In this document: positions 9,941-23,000 of the stretch, piece after piece | Layout: each line of letters opens with the position of its first letter | Position numbering within the stretch: the stretch's first letter is position 1 | Assembly: GCA_012932295.1 (NCBI GenBank) | Contig: JAAONU010000001.1 | Coordinates: 30,194,921-30,258,920 of the forward strand | DNA from: Cyclina sinensis | Taxonomy: Eukaryota; Mollusca; Bivalvia; Venerida; Veneridae | Length of the DNA stretch: 64,000 bases | Reading direction: 5' to 3' | Notes under the pieces: model-generated | Seen by the model: the letters and a program-made list of their open reading frames with translations, nothing else | The model's database searches: none | What the model was told of the DNA's origin: nothing | Program-made: the position numbers and the translations under genes

Positions 9941-12900
9941 AATAAATTTTACAAAATGAACTAGCGTCCCAAGAACCACCTTTTACAAGACTGGGCCAGT
10001 TAGTGACCGAATCAGCTATAAAGCAGCTGTGTCTTCATCTAGAATACTACTGCAGTTGTTGGTTTCCTGCATGCCTGTTGGATATACAACCTTACAAAGT
10101 CACAACATTTATCATCCAAAAACGTGTTTAGCTGTGTTGTATGTCTATGAAGTTATAAACCTTTATGACAGTGGAGGTTTTTTACGCTGCAAACTATCCG
10201 ACTTGTCAATAATCCAAACAGACATATGGTTGTTGTATCAGTTGTTCTTTGAAATTTATAGGCACATTAACTCTAAGAGGATGATAAGAACCAGCAGTGT
10301 TGAACAGCTGATCTTTTTAACTTGAAGTAAAAGACTATATAGTATTTTGTTTTATTTTGCAATTCTTTTAAGCAAACAATGGCTATATATACTATGGTCG
10401 TTTTATAGGATCACCAACATGGTGAAGTACATTTAGTTTAAACTTGAACTGAGTGTAGCCATATATCTGCTTAAGTCAAGTTATAAAATTTTGCAAGTAC
10501 CCTGTAGAGATCTTTTGGAGAACACACGTCTCCAGAAGCATACCCTGTTAACCCCTTCTAAGTACATTAAGGGAAGATTACCCATGAATAAAAGATAGCC
10601 TCAGTGGGTCATGATGCATTGATAAGTGTATAAACAACTGTTGTGCCCATTCTGACCAGAAAAAAGAAATATCCAACTTGCCCAAGTAAGTTAACCAGTC
10701 GGATGTACAGATGGACAGTGCAATTACTACCATGTAGATGCCAAGGGGAAAAACTTTACCACTGCCTTCTGTTTTCATATATTTTAAAATGAAACCTCTT
10801 GTATCTCACAAGATAGATATAACTCATATGAGACAGGTGATTTGACATATTTTTTAATTTGTAGTTTTCAATATTTACAAACATAAATAGGAATAAATGT
10901 TGATCATACAACTGAAATGGAAAATTCTCCATCAAAATAAATGGATGTTTGAACAGTAAATGAGGTGCTGTCAATCTACATACCATTCATACTCATATCA
11001 CTTTTGTAACTTAGATAAGGATGTTGCTACTTGCACACACAAACACTTTGGTATAAACTGTTTCGTAACTAGCAGCTCACTTTCCATTCATGGTAGTCTT
11101 TTCAAAGCAATCTTTAATCAAGTAAACAGTAAGCAGTTTGACAGCACAGCACACCCTAACATGCACAGTTCGGCAGTGAAAATGGAAACATATAAGAAAG
11201 AAGCTTTAAGATTAGAGATTATAGAAATACCAATCTACGTCCAAGCACCACATAGATCTGATGTGAACTCAGTAAGCTTAAGCTGGTAGTGTGAAATTTA
11301 CCAACAGCCAAGTCAACAAACACTGTAGATACGAATTAGTAATAACTTACACCAAGTTCACAATCACATCAGGTAGGAAGTCATCAACAAAACATTGATC
11401 TCATTTTCTAGCATCATTGGTTGCAGAGGCTGCTTATAAGTAAAAGCCAAAACAAAATATCAAACATGAAAGATAAAGACTAACAGAGTTGAGAATGGTT
11501 CCTCTTAACGAAAACCATTAAATCAGGAATGTCTACAAAAAAGAGTAATGCGATACAAAAATTTAATCCTGTGCTGCTTCAGCAATCAAGACAGACAACT
11601 TCAGAATAACATCTCAGTAGCAGTGACGTTCAAAACTAGTTTTTACACACCAATGTATTAAATAGCTTAGTTTTGTGAGTTACTACCGCGTATATCAATG
11701 GAAGAATTCATGAATTTTGATTTCACACTGACTATTTTAAATTATATATAAAAGTACAGAGAAACATCAATGTGTCACTCTATGAACTAACTGATTACAA
11801 ATATGTGAACTCTACTACCGGTAGGTAAAAAATCTACTGGTATTTCAACACCAAATCCGACCTGATGATTGTTTAAGAACAAACAACATTGAACAATTGG
11901 AGATGACAAAAATAATAGCACCTTTGCTCAAGAGTATGTGTCTTAAAAGAATAACATTAATTTTTGAAAATTTGTAACATCAAAGTTTAAAAATGTATTT
12001 CACAGAAGCTGTTATTTATCATAGTTTTTCTCAGGAAACCTGTCTAGAATGAACCTGCTCTAGAAGAAACTCTGGCTACACCGACAGGGAAAATTCTGAT
12101 TATAAATCTGTCTGGATAAATTATAGCTGTAGATGAAATACTTGCCAACTGATGAACTATGAAAAAGTTTCCAATTTGCCTGCTATCATGACCTGAATGT
12201 TTTACACTGGATAGTTTATACAATAAAAACCAGTATATAATCATATGGTTTAATAATTTATATACTGTATAGAGATATTTATCACTGACTATCAAACCTA
12301 AGGTGATGACTAGAACACAGAAAGTCCAGATAAAGACAGATCATTTCAAATGCAGCAATCTCTATATCTAAGGGAGATAAATCTTACAAGCCTCATTTGC
12401 CTCAGCAAGCAAGATTTAGATACCTTTGCCCACATTTATCCTTGCATGGAGAAGTATGTTTGTATGTACACTCTATATACATTTTTACATGTGCACAAAT
12501 AACAAATTTTTAAATAAAAAACAACATAATTATGTGCTATTAAATAATAATCATTAACAATATAAATGAGAACTATCTAGTTTGAAACAAGAACTATTAA
12601 ATCTAAAATTACTGAACACATTTCCATGTCATACTCTTAATATAATCATTTCTGTATTTGCTAATTATAAGTTTTCTCACTGTTTACAGAAGTCTTTATG
12701 AAAAATGTTGTGACTGAACAATGAAGTTCATTCACTCAGTATAGCAATAAACTGGATAAGAGTTATCTTCTCCTGTGTAAGCACATTTCTCAAAGCACAA
12801 TAAGTGTTACCAGTGTGTCACAGTTGCATAAAATATGGTCATTTATGCATAGAAAAGGAGTAAAGTGTTTTCATACTAGATGCATATTTTTTTCAAAAGT

Positions 12901-13002
12901 TGCATATCAACACGATTTGTTCAACACTTACAAACACTGCAATTTTAGTATACTATCAACAATATGATTGTTTTTTCATGTTTGCTTTACAAAATTTATG
13001 TT
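9941..13002. other. Gene-3' flank or long UTR, no gene seen
   Basis: AT-rich sequence without protein-like frames or recognised repeats. It may be partly UNC5 3' UTR. The 98-codon plus-strand frame at 10,029-10,325 shows no family resemblance. Confidence 0.5.
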
Positions 13003-13114
13003 TCACAAGCCTGTGGTAAAAGATGCTTTCTCACAAGCCTGTGGTAAAAGATGCTTTCTCACAAGCCTGTGGTAAAAGATGCTTTCTCACAAGCCTGTGG
13101 TAAAAGATGCTTTC
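13003..13114. repeat. Perfect 4 x 28-bp tandem repeat
   Basis: Four head-to-tail copies of a 28-base unit beginning TCACAAGCCTGTGG and ending GATGCTTTC. CACAAGCCTGTG within the unit is an imperfect palindrome. It lies about 0.8 kb past the UNC5 stop. Confidence 0.95.
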
Positions 13115-13900
13115 ATCAAATTCTCACATGCAGGTTGTTTGCATATTGATTGTATAAAACAAACAAAACAACAAGACTTCTGTTCTTGTTCATATAACAG
13201 GGGCATCTCAAAATGCCCATGGAAATCCTTACTGCATAAAAAATATGAAGGAAACTTACAGAACAATTCTGCAAAATTAAGTACGCACATATTTGTATAA
13301 AATAATTACAAACTTCTCATGCTATGCTATTTATAGATCACAGATTTAAAGAAAAAAATGTCACCATTCACAAAACACATAAATGGCAATAAAGAAGTTC
13401 AAGTTCAGCTTTGAGCTGTACTCATCAGATCCAATGTGTAGACATCTTCAGCAGTTTCTCAATCAAGTTGTGATTAAATATTGCAGATATCACACTTTGC
13501 ATAGGGCCAGTCTCTCTCTGGTTAATTATCTGTGCTTGTTATGCTCATGAGACAAATAATACAGCCTGAAAACAGATTTGGGTTGCACCTACACACCTTC
13601 CAGCTTGAGTCCTTTCCCTTCACAAATCCAGTAAGTTACTGTAAGAGCTTTCTGTCAGATATGCATCAGATATGTTTGGGAAGAGTAATTAAACCTCATC
13701 TTATTCACCGCTCTCAAATGGCATCCACCAACTGAAGACCTCTTATTTCTAGAGTTTCTGTGCTAGCAATAATTACACCAAGCAGGCTACTAGTATACTT
13801 TTTCTCCATCAGCCATTGTAGGACTACTTCACAACACTATTTTATGCCTACTGATCTGACTGAAACTATTTTTAGAGTGAATTGCTCACTTTCATTCATT
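13115..13900. other. Flank directly 3' of UNC5
   Basis: Likely at least partly 3' UTR of UNC5. No other feature recognised. Confidence 0.45.
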
Positions 13901-13906
13901 TTTATT
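13901..13906 (-). promoter_or_regulatory. Possible polyadenylation signal AATAAA
   Basis: AATAAA on the minus strand begins 22 bases after the UNC5 stop codon. If used, the 3' UTR would be unusually short. Another minus-strand AATAAA lies at 10,351-10,356, allowing a ~3.5-kb UTR. The sequence cannot decide between them. Confidence 0.25.
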
Positions 13907-13927
13907 GACACATGGAACACAAACACG

Positions 13928-14099
13928 TCATAACCATGAGCCAATATCTTTTTCTAACACTGCAGCAGCGTCTAAGCGGCCCATCACTCTTAGAATATTC
14001 ATTAAGTCAGTAACGGCAGATTCCTCTCGATGTATTGCTTCCCACAAGTCTAATATATGTTCTGTTGGCGAAGATTTGGTTGCAAAGTAGTTAATGTAT
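13928..14099 (-). CDS. UNC5: UNC5 exon 17: death domain end and stop
   Basis: This exon completes the death domain (981-1037): [20 protein letters not shown], then the [19 protein letters not shown] helix, ending WL before TGA. The pattern SPT..IL.LWEA....A...L...L...GR.DA matches UNC5 death domains, including their short C-terminal tail. The acceptor is aatttcag. The 3' UTR follows immediately and its extent is unknown. Confidence 0.95.
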
Positions 14100-17000
14100 C
14101 TGAAATTAAAAATATATATGTAGGTGTTTTACAAGGTGTAAATGTACTTATTCAGATACTTGGGTGACATTAAACAGCTGTAAGCCAAGAAAAAACTAAT
14201 ATTTACTTGAGAATCTGCTATTAATCTAGACAATATTTTTTCTAAGGTGTTTACACAATTTTCATACAAAATTAGTTTTGACAAAAGTATGTTTTATAAA
14301 GATGTAGGTGCAGTTTTCTTCCATAGTTATATATATATATATATTTTCACAGTTTGCAAAAAAGATTTACTTCAAAAATTAAAGGCTAATCTGTAAAATA
14401 TCTGCATGCATAACCACTGTTACGCATGGTTTCTATTCATAACCAAATACATGGATAAAACTGAACATTTTAATCTGTATTATTGTTTCTGTACTTAGTT
14501 TCTGTTACAATTTCCACCACTTTTAATTTCAGTGAAACTATAAATAGAAACGTAAGACTTGCCTTATAAAACTTTTTAATCAATAAGCATCTAAATGTGA
14601 GCATGATTTCTAAAATTGTCAATTTATGAATTGCCACCTACCTATCTACAGTTAATGCCTGAGCTAGCATTCTCCAATCATTCCCTCTAGCACAAGGCGT
14701 GTCTAACAGAACACACAACTGATGTCTTATATGTGGTGGCAAACGTGTTGCCGCTGTTGAGTTATCTACATTAACAACAGAACTGACGCCTGAACTTGAG
14801 TTGGTGGCAGATGTTACTGTTGATGACCGACCTTTCAATGTGTTTGCTACTGGGCTAGAGCAGGTCGGTGGCTGGAACAAGAAAACAAACCTTGATTAAA
14901 CAACTAGTCAAACCATCTTATTTTACTCAAGTGCATGCTCTGAATAAATATTTTCATAGGCATTTTGTTTTTTTCTGACCAAACTCTCAGACTGACTCTC
15001 CTCAGAATACTTATATTGGAAAACTCATCTCTCTGTTAGTAACACTTCAATGTAATTTGTCGTTGCTATTAGACTTAATGGGTAAGAAAAAAAGAATAAA
15101 ATTACCTCTTTAAAGTTAGTGTTGATTTTGAGCACTTGTCTATTACTGAGGATAGCTTTCTGATACACCTGGATCTTGCATCGTATCACATCCTGTACAC
15201 GGTCCACCATCTCCAGTGAGAAAGAACAGTGCAGATTGTTCTGATTCCCACTCCAAATGTGTCGGAATGGAATCTCCTGAAATACCCAAAGTAATAATTT
15301 ACTGATCAGTCAATCTATACAGTGTACCATAACAATAAGAAACAGCCATCACCATCTTCTTCAAGAAGTAGTAAGGAATCAACGAATGTGCTGATTTAGC
15401 AGAAACTGTCTGTTAAACTTTGAACAATTCTTTAAGTGAACTGAGTCGAAACTGAAACAGATAAGAGGATTCCAATATTTTTACTGATTTCTATTAAGAC
15501 ATGTAACTTTATTTAGACTGAATGCCAGCCTATCACAAAATCAAGGAAATTCAACTAGCAATGAAGTCTTTCCTTAATTTTTCTTACTTGTATATCCTTT
15601 CTCAGATTTTTGATTAATACTAAATAATGCAAACCAAATAGTCTTTTAAAAACAACTTCAAAATCTATTCTCATGCTTGTACCAAATCAATTTGTTGGAC
15701 GAGATGAGATATTTAGATCAAGTGTTATCCATAGAGAAATCAAACAAAGCCTCCCTGTACCATTTTCCCCCATCTATAACTGATCAAATCAGAAAAGCCC
15801 TTATCAATGATAGAACACTTTGTGCCCATTAACCACTAGCACATGTCCACATATCAGTGGTGGAACATCTAACCATAACAGTTCTCATTTGTCATCCCTC
15901 TTTAGGAACCTTTGTGTGTTCAAATTTCCTCGCATACAGAATGTGAAATATCCCTGTATATGTTTCTAAAACCAGTATCCTGGCCCTAAATGATCTCTGA
16001 CCCAATAGAAAGCTATGTGCATGCACTGGACCAGCAGATTAATAATGCTTATCTGATCTAGCCCTCTTTGTTTGAGGAGTTATTTTGGATGTGACAACTG
16101 TAAACATGTGTACCATTGTGTTAATAGGTCCCCTTCACTTTGTTATTCTGTGTACAAGGATTTTTTAAGGCAGGGTCATTAATCATTCTTGATAAAGACA
16201 GGATAACATTGTCGAAATCATTACCATGTACCAGGACATTCATCCAGCATTTTTCAATAACAATACTGACAGGCCCACTGATATGTGTTTTCAGAGAAAA
16301 CACTATTCTGGAATTAAGCATAATTAGATTCTCTTATGACAGAATCTGTTTTAGATGAGAAAATCTCAGAGTTTCCCTCATCTATCATAATTAACCACAT
16401 AATTCAATTTAAAATACAAAAGTTTCACACAGACTACAGCTCCAATGCAAGTTATAATAGATTTATCAAAATAAGGTCTTTATTTCCTCTACTTTATTTC
16501 CTGTACTGGTTTAAACATTAAGCAGCTAGATTTGACACACATCAGTTTCACTGTGTTAATGCTCATTTTCACCAAGGATAGCTGAATCAAGCAATGTTCA
16601 AATTTTTAATCTTTTTTTTTCTCTTTCTTTTCTTTTCAGGAGGTGATATTCTTGGCAATATTTACAGTTTCTCATTTTCAAAGTTTTCAAACTCAAATAA
16701 ACTTTTTATCACTTTTATACAATAAAAAAAACCTTAATGCACTCAGTGTTAAATTCATTCAATCATGCCCGCCACATCATTTTTACCTCTTATTCAAATT
16801 TAGCAAAATCAGCCTTGATTGATGTTCCTGTTGGACGTAACATGTGCTCTGATAAAATTGTAAAAATATCCACCCATTTTGCCCAAACTCATCTACATAA
16901 TTTTTACATTACTTTCTCAGTGATTAAGCTAAAATAAATGCATCAAATGCTTTCAATATTAAAATCCTGCTTTGATATTAATTATTATGAGCCTCATTCC

Positions 17001-20000
17001 CATTATATGGAATTATGGGTAATTTTTCACATTAAGAAGTCGCATGTCAGAGACACAAAGCAGCGTTTTAAGCCAAAGTTAAATCTGCTAAACATCCTGT
17101 GTGTAATAATCTCAAACCAATTACAGATAATTACTTTGAAAATACATTGCTTTTTGCAAAACAATTGATTGCAATGGAAAAATGAGTGAACTGGTCCATT
17201 CAAAAGACATCTATCATACTGCTTAACAAGTCACATACAGACTCTAAGCTGCCTGTGACTGAAAAACCAAAATAATCCAGAGCTGTGTGCAAAAGACTTA
17301 AAAAGCAACCTGCATGTGTGTTCCCCCTTTTATTAAATAAAAAAATTAGTAAATGAACTTAAGGCATTAGATTAATAGTATTACAATCAATCATTCTCAC
17401 TTTACAAGCAGCATTCCTGCAAATTATTGCAATTTCTGTAAAGTCTGGTTCTTACAGATCTTTGTTTCAGTATTCAGCATTTCTTTAAGTAAAGCAAATG
17501 TAGGGAAGTGTATGAAAGAAGAACACAGGGACCAAGACTTGTTACAAATTACATGAACTTTTTATCTGTTTTGGAAGAGTAGCTAAAAATGTCCCACAAA
17601 GCATTCAGTTAATACACCATTAAACTTTTCATTGACACTTCATAAGACATAATTATGAAACATGGACACAAAGAACATGTATTTCTTTATCAAGTATGAT
17701 CAAGAGAAAGATATCCTCTTTTAAAGCAAGTTGAGCAAACAAACCTGGTAGTTTGCTGCTAGTTTACTTCTCCATCCATTGCCAAGATCCTCTATTGTCA
17801 AACACAGGTTGTGTCCACCATCTTGGAATGGAATCTGCTTGGGTTTGTCTAACAACCGACCTCCAAGACGACGTTCAACTTGCATAACTCCCTATAAATC
17901 ACAAAACAATCCATGTAGGTACTGACAATCAATGAAATATCTAAATTCCTACACCTTATAAAAAACAAATCTATACAGGAAGTCCTGAGAAACTTAAAAT
18001 GTAAAAAAAAACAATAACAACTACAGATGATTCAACCCCACTCCCTTTTTCGTCTGCTATTAGTATTGTTTCTTATCTAAAACAAAAGTTTCTTTCTAGC
18101 AGTTTCTAGTAGGTATTCTGAAGGCATGTTCATGCAGACAAAATCAACATTTATGCAAGATACTTCATTTCCTTCATCTGTATCAGCAACAAAAATGCAA
18201 ATTTTACAAAAAAGAAACATCTTCCTAACAGATTCTCAAAAATTTAAACTACAAAAACATGTTGCATTAGATGCATTATATAATCTTCAGAAAGTTTTCT
18301 GAAATGTTGGTGAGCACTTAACCTGAACATCTTCTATATTAGGTACTAAAATGATATCTATACTTCACATGAACATTCAAACTACAAAGCCTAAAATTTA
18401 GTCCATACAGGAGTGCTAACCAACCTTCACCATTTGACTTTTCAGGCAATTTATATATGTTGTTACATACCTCTAATGCATCTGGTGTATCTTCTACAAC
18501 ATATACTCGGATACTAAAGTCCATTGATGGAGGTAGGGATGGTGCAAATGCTGCAAGTCTCAAGATCTTTACAGCACGACCCTGGGCCACTGGCTCGCCT
18601 ATCAAGGCATAGCGTTGTAAATATTCTGTCATAAGATGACAATGTGTAGCATCTATCTGTGTGTAGATTTGTGTGTTAATTGTTTCTTGACCTAGAGTGA
18701 CAGCCAACTGCAAAAACAGAATTTAACATTGTGTCATTTCCTGTCAAGGAGAAATATGCTACATTAAAAGGTGAAAGTAAGTTGTTTACACAAAATTTCA
18801 TTCATTATTGCTCCAGATATTTATTAACATCCTGAATGGAAATGCATTACAGTGTCAGCACATTAATGCATACTTAGTTTTCATTTTTGCACTTACCTTC
18901 CACAAATATCTAACCGCAGGTAAAACTTAATATTTTTACATGACTTGAATATTATTGCACAAATTTTCTCCAGAATGTTTTCAAACTAATAATCCCTACT
19001 CTGAGTTACCTTTTCTGAAGAAGCAAACCTGTGACATACCTGCCACTGTGGAGGTTGCTCAAGGGGAGTACTACTGGAACAGACAGAGAGTTTCCAGCCC
19101 CCCTGCCTCATACTTGCACAATGTTGCACAGATAACACAACCGGTTTCTTCAACACCATCCCTGTTGGTCCACACAGAACTATTGGACTCAGTATTGTCT
19201 GTTTCTCTGTAACACAAATTTGTTTTAGTTTTGGGTTAAAACATATAAAGAATCAAAAATTTAAGTTTTGTCTATCAAATTTTTTCTGGCTGCAATGGTT
19301 TGTGCAGTCCAAAATGCTTTAGTTCAGAGCTTGTAAAAAGTTCAATCTTTCCAGTTCTAATACAAGACATACCAATCCCAACTATTTCATTGTTACGGTC
19401 AAAGAAACATTGAAAGTTCAGACTGTGAACTTCTGTTTTACCTAACACGAATGTTCCCAATGTTAATAAATCATGCATTCAAATATCCCCTAAATGTTGT
19501 CCTTTTAGCCATCTTTTGTCAAATTTTCTTTTCAAAATCATTTTTCCAACTTCAACAATCTGAAATGTCATTTTACCTTTTAACAAGACATGACATTATG
19601 TCATTCAAATTTTAAGACCAAAAACAGCAGTTCTAAAAGGACTTCCTACATTAAAATCACTTTTAATGTAGAGATCAAATCTCCAGAGCTAGATTTTGAA
19701 CAAGTCGTAAATGTAGCACAGACCATTTTTTCCTAGATACAGACATTATTTAGTGATTTTGAAACAACAGACAGGCAGAGCACAAGTCATAAAAACAAGA
19801 CATTAATGTTGTTATTTCATTGTGTCACCTGATGTTTTGCCCCTTAATGTTATGTTTAACTTGTATAATGGTTTAGAACAACACAGCTACAAGTCACGCC
19901 ACAATTAACAGCGATTTAATGACAACAATGTAATTGACAGTGCTGTTTCCAGTTGTTTTAAAACTGTAAAAACACAATAACAACTGTATTGTTTTAATGG

Positions 20001-23000
20001 AGAGGCAGACGAGTAAAGGTCTGAATTTTCTTTTTACAACAGGAAATATTAAACAGACTGAATCAAGATATTCCATTCCTTGAATATGCTTTATGATCTG
20101 AAGTTACTCTATTCTGATATCTATATTTGCATCATACCTGATAATTTTGGTCTGTCTTTGTCATCTCTGCAAACAGCCATATAAATTTCTTCTGTTTTGC
20201 CCCTACAAATGGCCCCTTCTGGTATGAGCAGGGTGACCCCTGACTCAGGGAGCGACAACCTGCCACCACGATGATCAAATGTACTCCATGTTACAGCATC
20301 AGTGTCTATATGACTGGGCAATTCCACTGAATTTAGTGATCCACGACTGTCTCTGAGATTTTCAGTCTGACTTCCTCTTGGACTTCCTGAAGTCACTGGA
20401 TTTACAATAACCATATTGTTTTTATCATTTTTCATAGCTAACTGATCCATATCAGAATTATGTGTCAACATATTATTTGGTGTTGGTTCTATAATTCTCA
20501 GTCCATTTGGACCACCATTTGAAAGTTGAGCACTTAGTCTGTTTTCTTTGATTTCTGCGTATGTTGGTGGCATTTTATCGTAAGAGTTGACACGCTGCAT
20601 ATGGTTGTTATTTGGATGATCTGGAGGAGTTACTGGTGGGGGAACAGTCACCTGTGTCAAGTCAGGTTGGTATGCTGACAACAGGGTTTCTGAAAATAGA
20701 CAGGAACACATTTTCTACAAACATGTAAAAGTATAAAGGTCAAAGAATGTTAGTATTTACATAGTGTGATTCTCTTAAAGGTTGGATGGAAGAACTTTCA
20801 TTTAAAAAAACAATTTCAGAACTTGAAAAGGTCTGCTTTAAAGGAGTTTAACTTAGAGTCATCTTACTTACCATTTTTCATCTTCTTTTCATCATGTGAA
20901 TGCAAATGTCCATGCATATCTGCAAGCAAACACAATAAACATCAGTCAGTATAAATTTGAGTAAGTGTTCTCTACATGGGGTAGCTTCAGTCTCATGTTG
21001 GGTGGTTGTTGGGAAAACACTATCAATGCTGTTGACTTTATTTAGGCAAAATAAGTTCAAGACTAACATTAGTAGTCATTCAAGCTTTCTAGTGACTAAC
21101 TTACATCTGAAATTAAATTGTGGTTTGCCTGACACTGTACATTTCTGATGACAAATATATTAAGACCATTATAAACATATTTAATGTCCACGCAAGAATG
21201 AGTTTCAGCATACTTATTTCAATTATCAGCCATCAATCATAATTTTCTCGATTCACTGACGCAATTTCTTTCGTGCAATCTTATTTATATACTCTCAAAT
21301 GTTAGTCTATCTTTGTTTAGTTTGTACCTAACAATTTACAACTTCATTTAAACATACATATTTCTTTTTCTGTTTTTCGCATGTTAAACATGGGAAGAAC
21401 TGAACCAGTAATAATGTTCAGTGAAAAGCCTCTTTTAAGTGAAAACAAATCGTTTTTTTTTTTGTACCAGCAGGTGTTTAATACAACCGCAGCCTTTTTT
21501 TCCCCCCCATTCTTCATCTACTGATCTCTAAATGGAAAAATTAATAAACCCTTTGAGGCAATAGAAAGTATCCATAAATTGACTGATTGTGTTTTCTGTT
21601 CTCAGACCACCCATAAAATTGATGCAACATACATCACTGGGTGACTTAAATACTGCTATAATTGCACTTGAGCACACAATTTTCCCCTTGAAACTGTTAC
21701 TGAAGGGGACCATACTTTAGCTAGGACAGCTTCATTACAGAATGAAATAATGTAATGTAGTCTTTTCTCTGATTACAACACTTTGCTTTGACAGATAAAA
21801 CAATGACTTTTAGTGGCAATGAAGAGAGGAAAATTTATAGATTTTAATGCTAGTTTTCCTAGATGCAATATTATTGTTAAAAATTAATGTCCAATATATA
21901 AAACAATGTTTAGAACTTATTTGCTTTTTGATTTCAAGAATAAAATTTTTGCAAGCATGCAAAAACTTCATATCACTCAAACGTCAAAAGCCAGAAAAAT
22001 ATCAAGTGTTTTTTGATTATCCGTGTAACTTAACATACACCAAGTTTACAACTGAAAACAAAACAAAAAAGACCAGAACTGCCTTATAAACAGCACCCTT
22101 AAACCACCTTGAACACAGCAAACACCTATACATGTATTTTTCTTTTGAAGTAACTTAATCATACAAGTACTTACCTCCATTTGGTAAATGATCCCTATCA
22201 CTTGTATTTTGTTGCAGGTTGTTGCGTCTTCGCACTACTATGATGATGACAACAATGACAATGATGAAGACAGCAATGGCGACACACAGACCTATATACA
22301 TGGTGATATTTTCCTTGCTCTCAGCTTCTGACGCCTCTGCTAAAAGATAAACAATAGTTTGCTCAGAACTAATGCATTTTACTCATTCATAATTATGTGT
22401 GTTAAACTAAATTTTTTTCCCACTGGTCTTTAAATAAAAATAAAATTTCAATAAGTTTTCATGTAGTATGCATCCATCAAATTGGTTGGTTTTTCAAGAA
22501 ATGACATAAAGTTATGACTGTGAAAGCACACAGTTAGTCACAGAAATGATATTCGCATTAAGCACTTACATAAAAATTTTATTTCAGTTATTGCCTTTTC
22601 AACACAAGCAGGTTTTCTACCTATTTTTTATATTTCAAAATAAATAAACAAATAAATAGGCAACTTTCTTAGTCAATGAATGATTCAATAAAACAAGAAT
22701 TTTAAAATTAATGTATTTATATTGTTTGATATTCTTAACAGCTTGGGTTAAAGTTCTAACATGAAAGGGCTGATTTCCAATTAAAGGTACTTATTTCAAG
22801 TTCAAACAAAAGCCACTGTGAAACACATGTTATTTATACACTACTACAGATGGGGAAGAAAAAATCCATTTTCTATAACAGATGTTATCTCAATACAAAA
22901 ATCTGAACTTTTTTTTGAATGTTTGTCCCAACAATGTATCAGGCTTTCTTTCTCAGTAATACAAGATTGACATACAAAATGATTAAGCATAAACAAGACT

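Larger units (their letters stand above)
17892..20137 (-). other. UNC5 introns 11-13 (between exons 11 and 14)
   Basis: The intron parts (17,892-18,470; 18,708-19,039; 19,207-20,137) show no repeats or extra exons that I can recognise. Confidence 0.85.

Noticed and set aside
10029..10325. 98-codon plus-strand frame downstream of UNC5
   Set aside because: No recognisable domain, no splice context, and mixed composition as expected for random AT-rich sequence.
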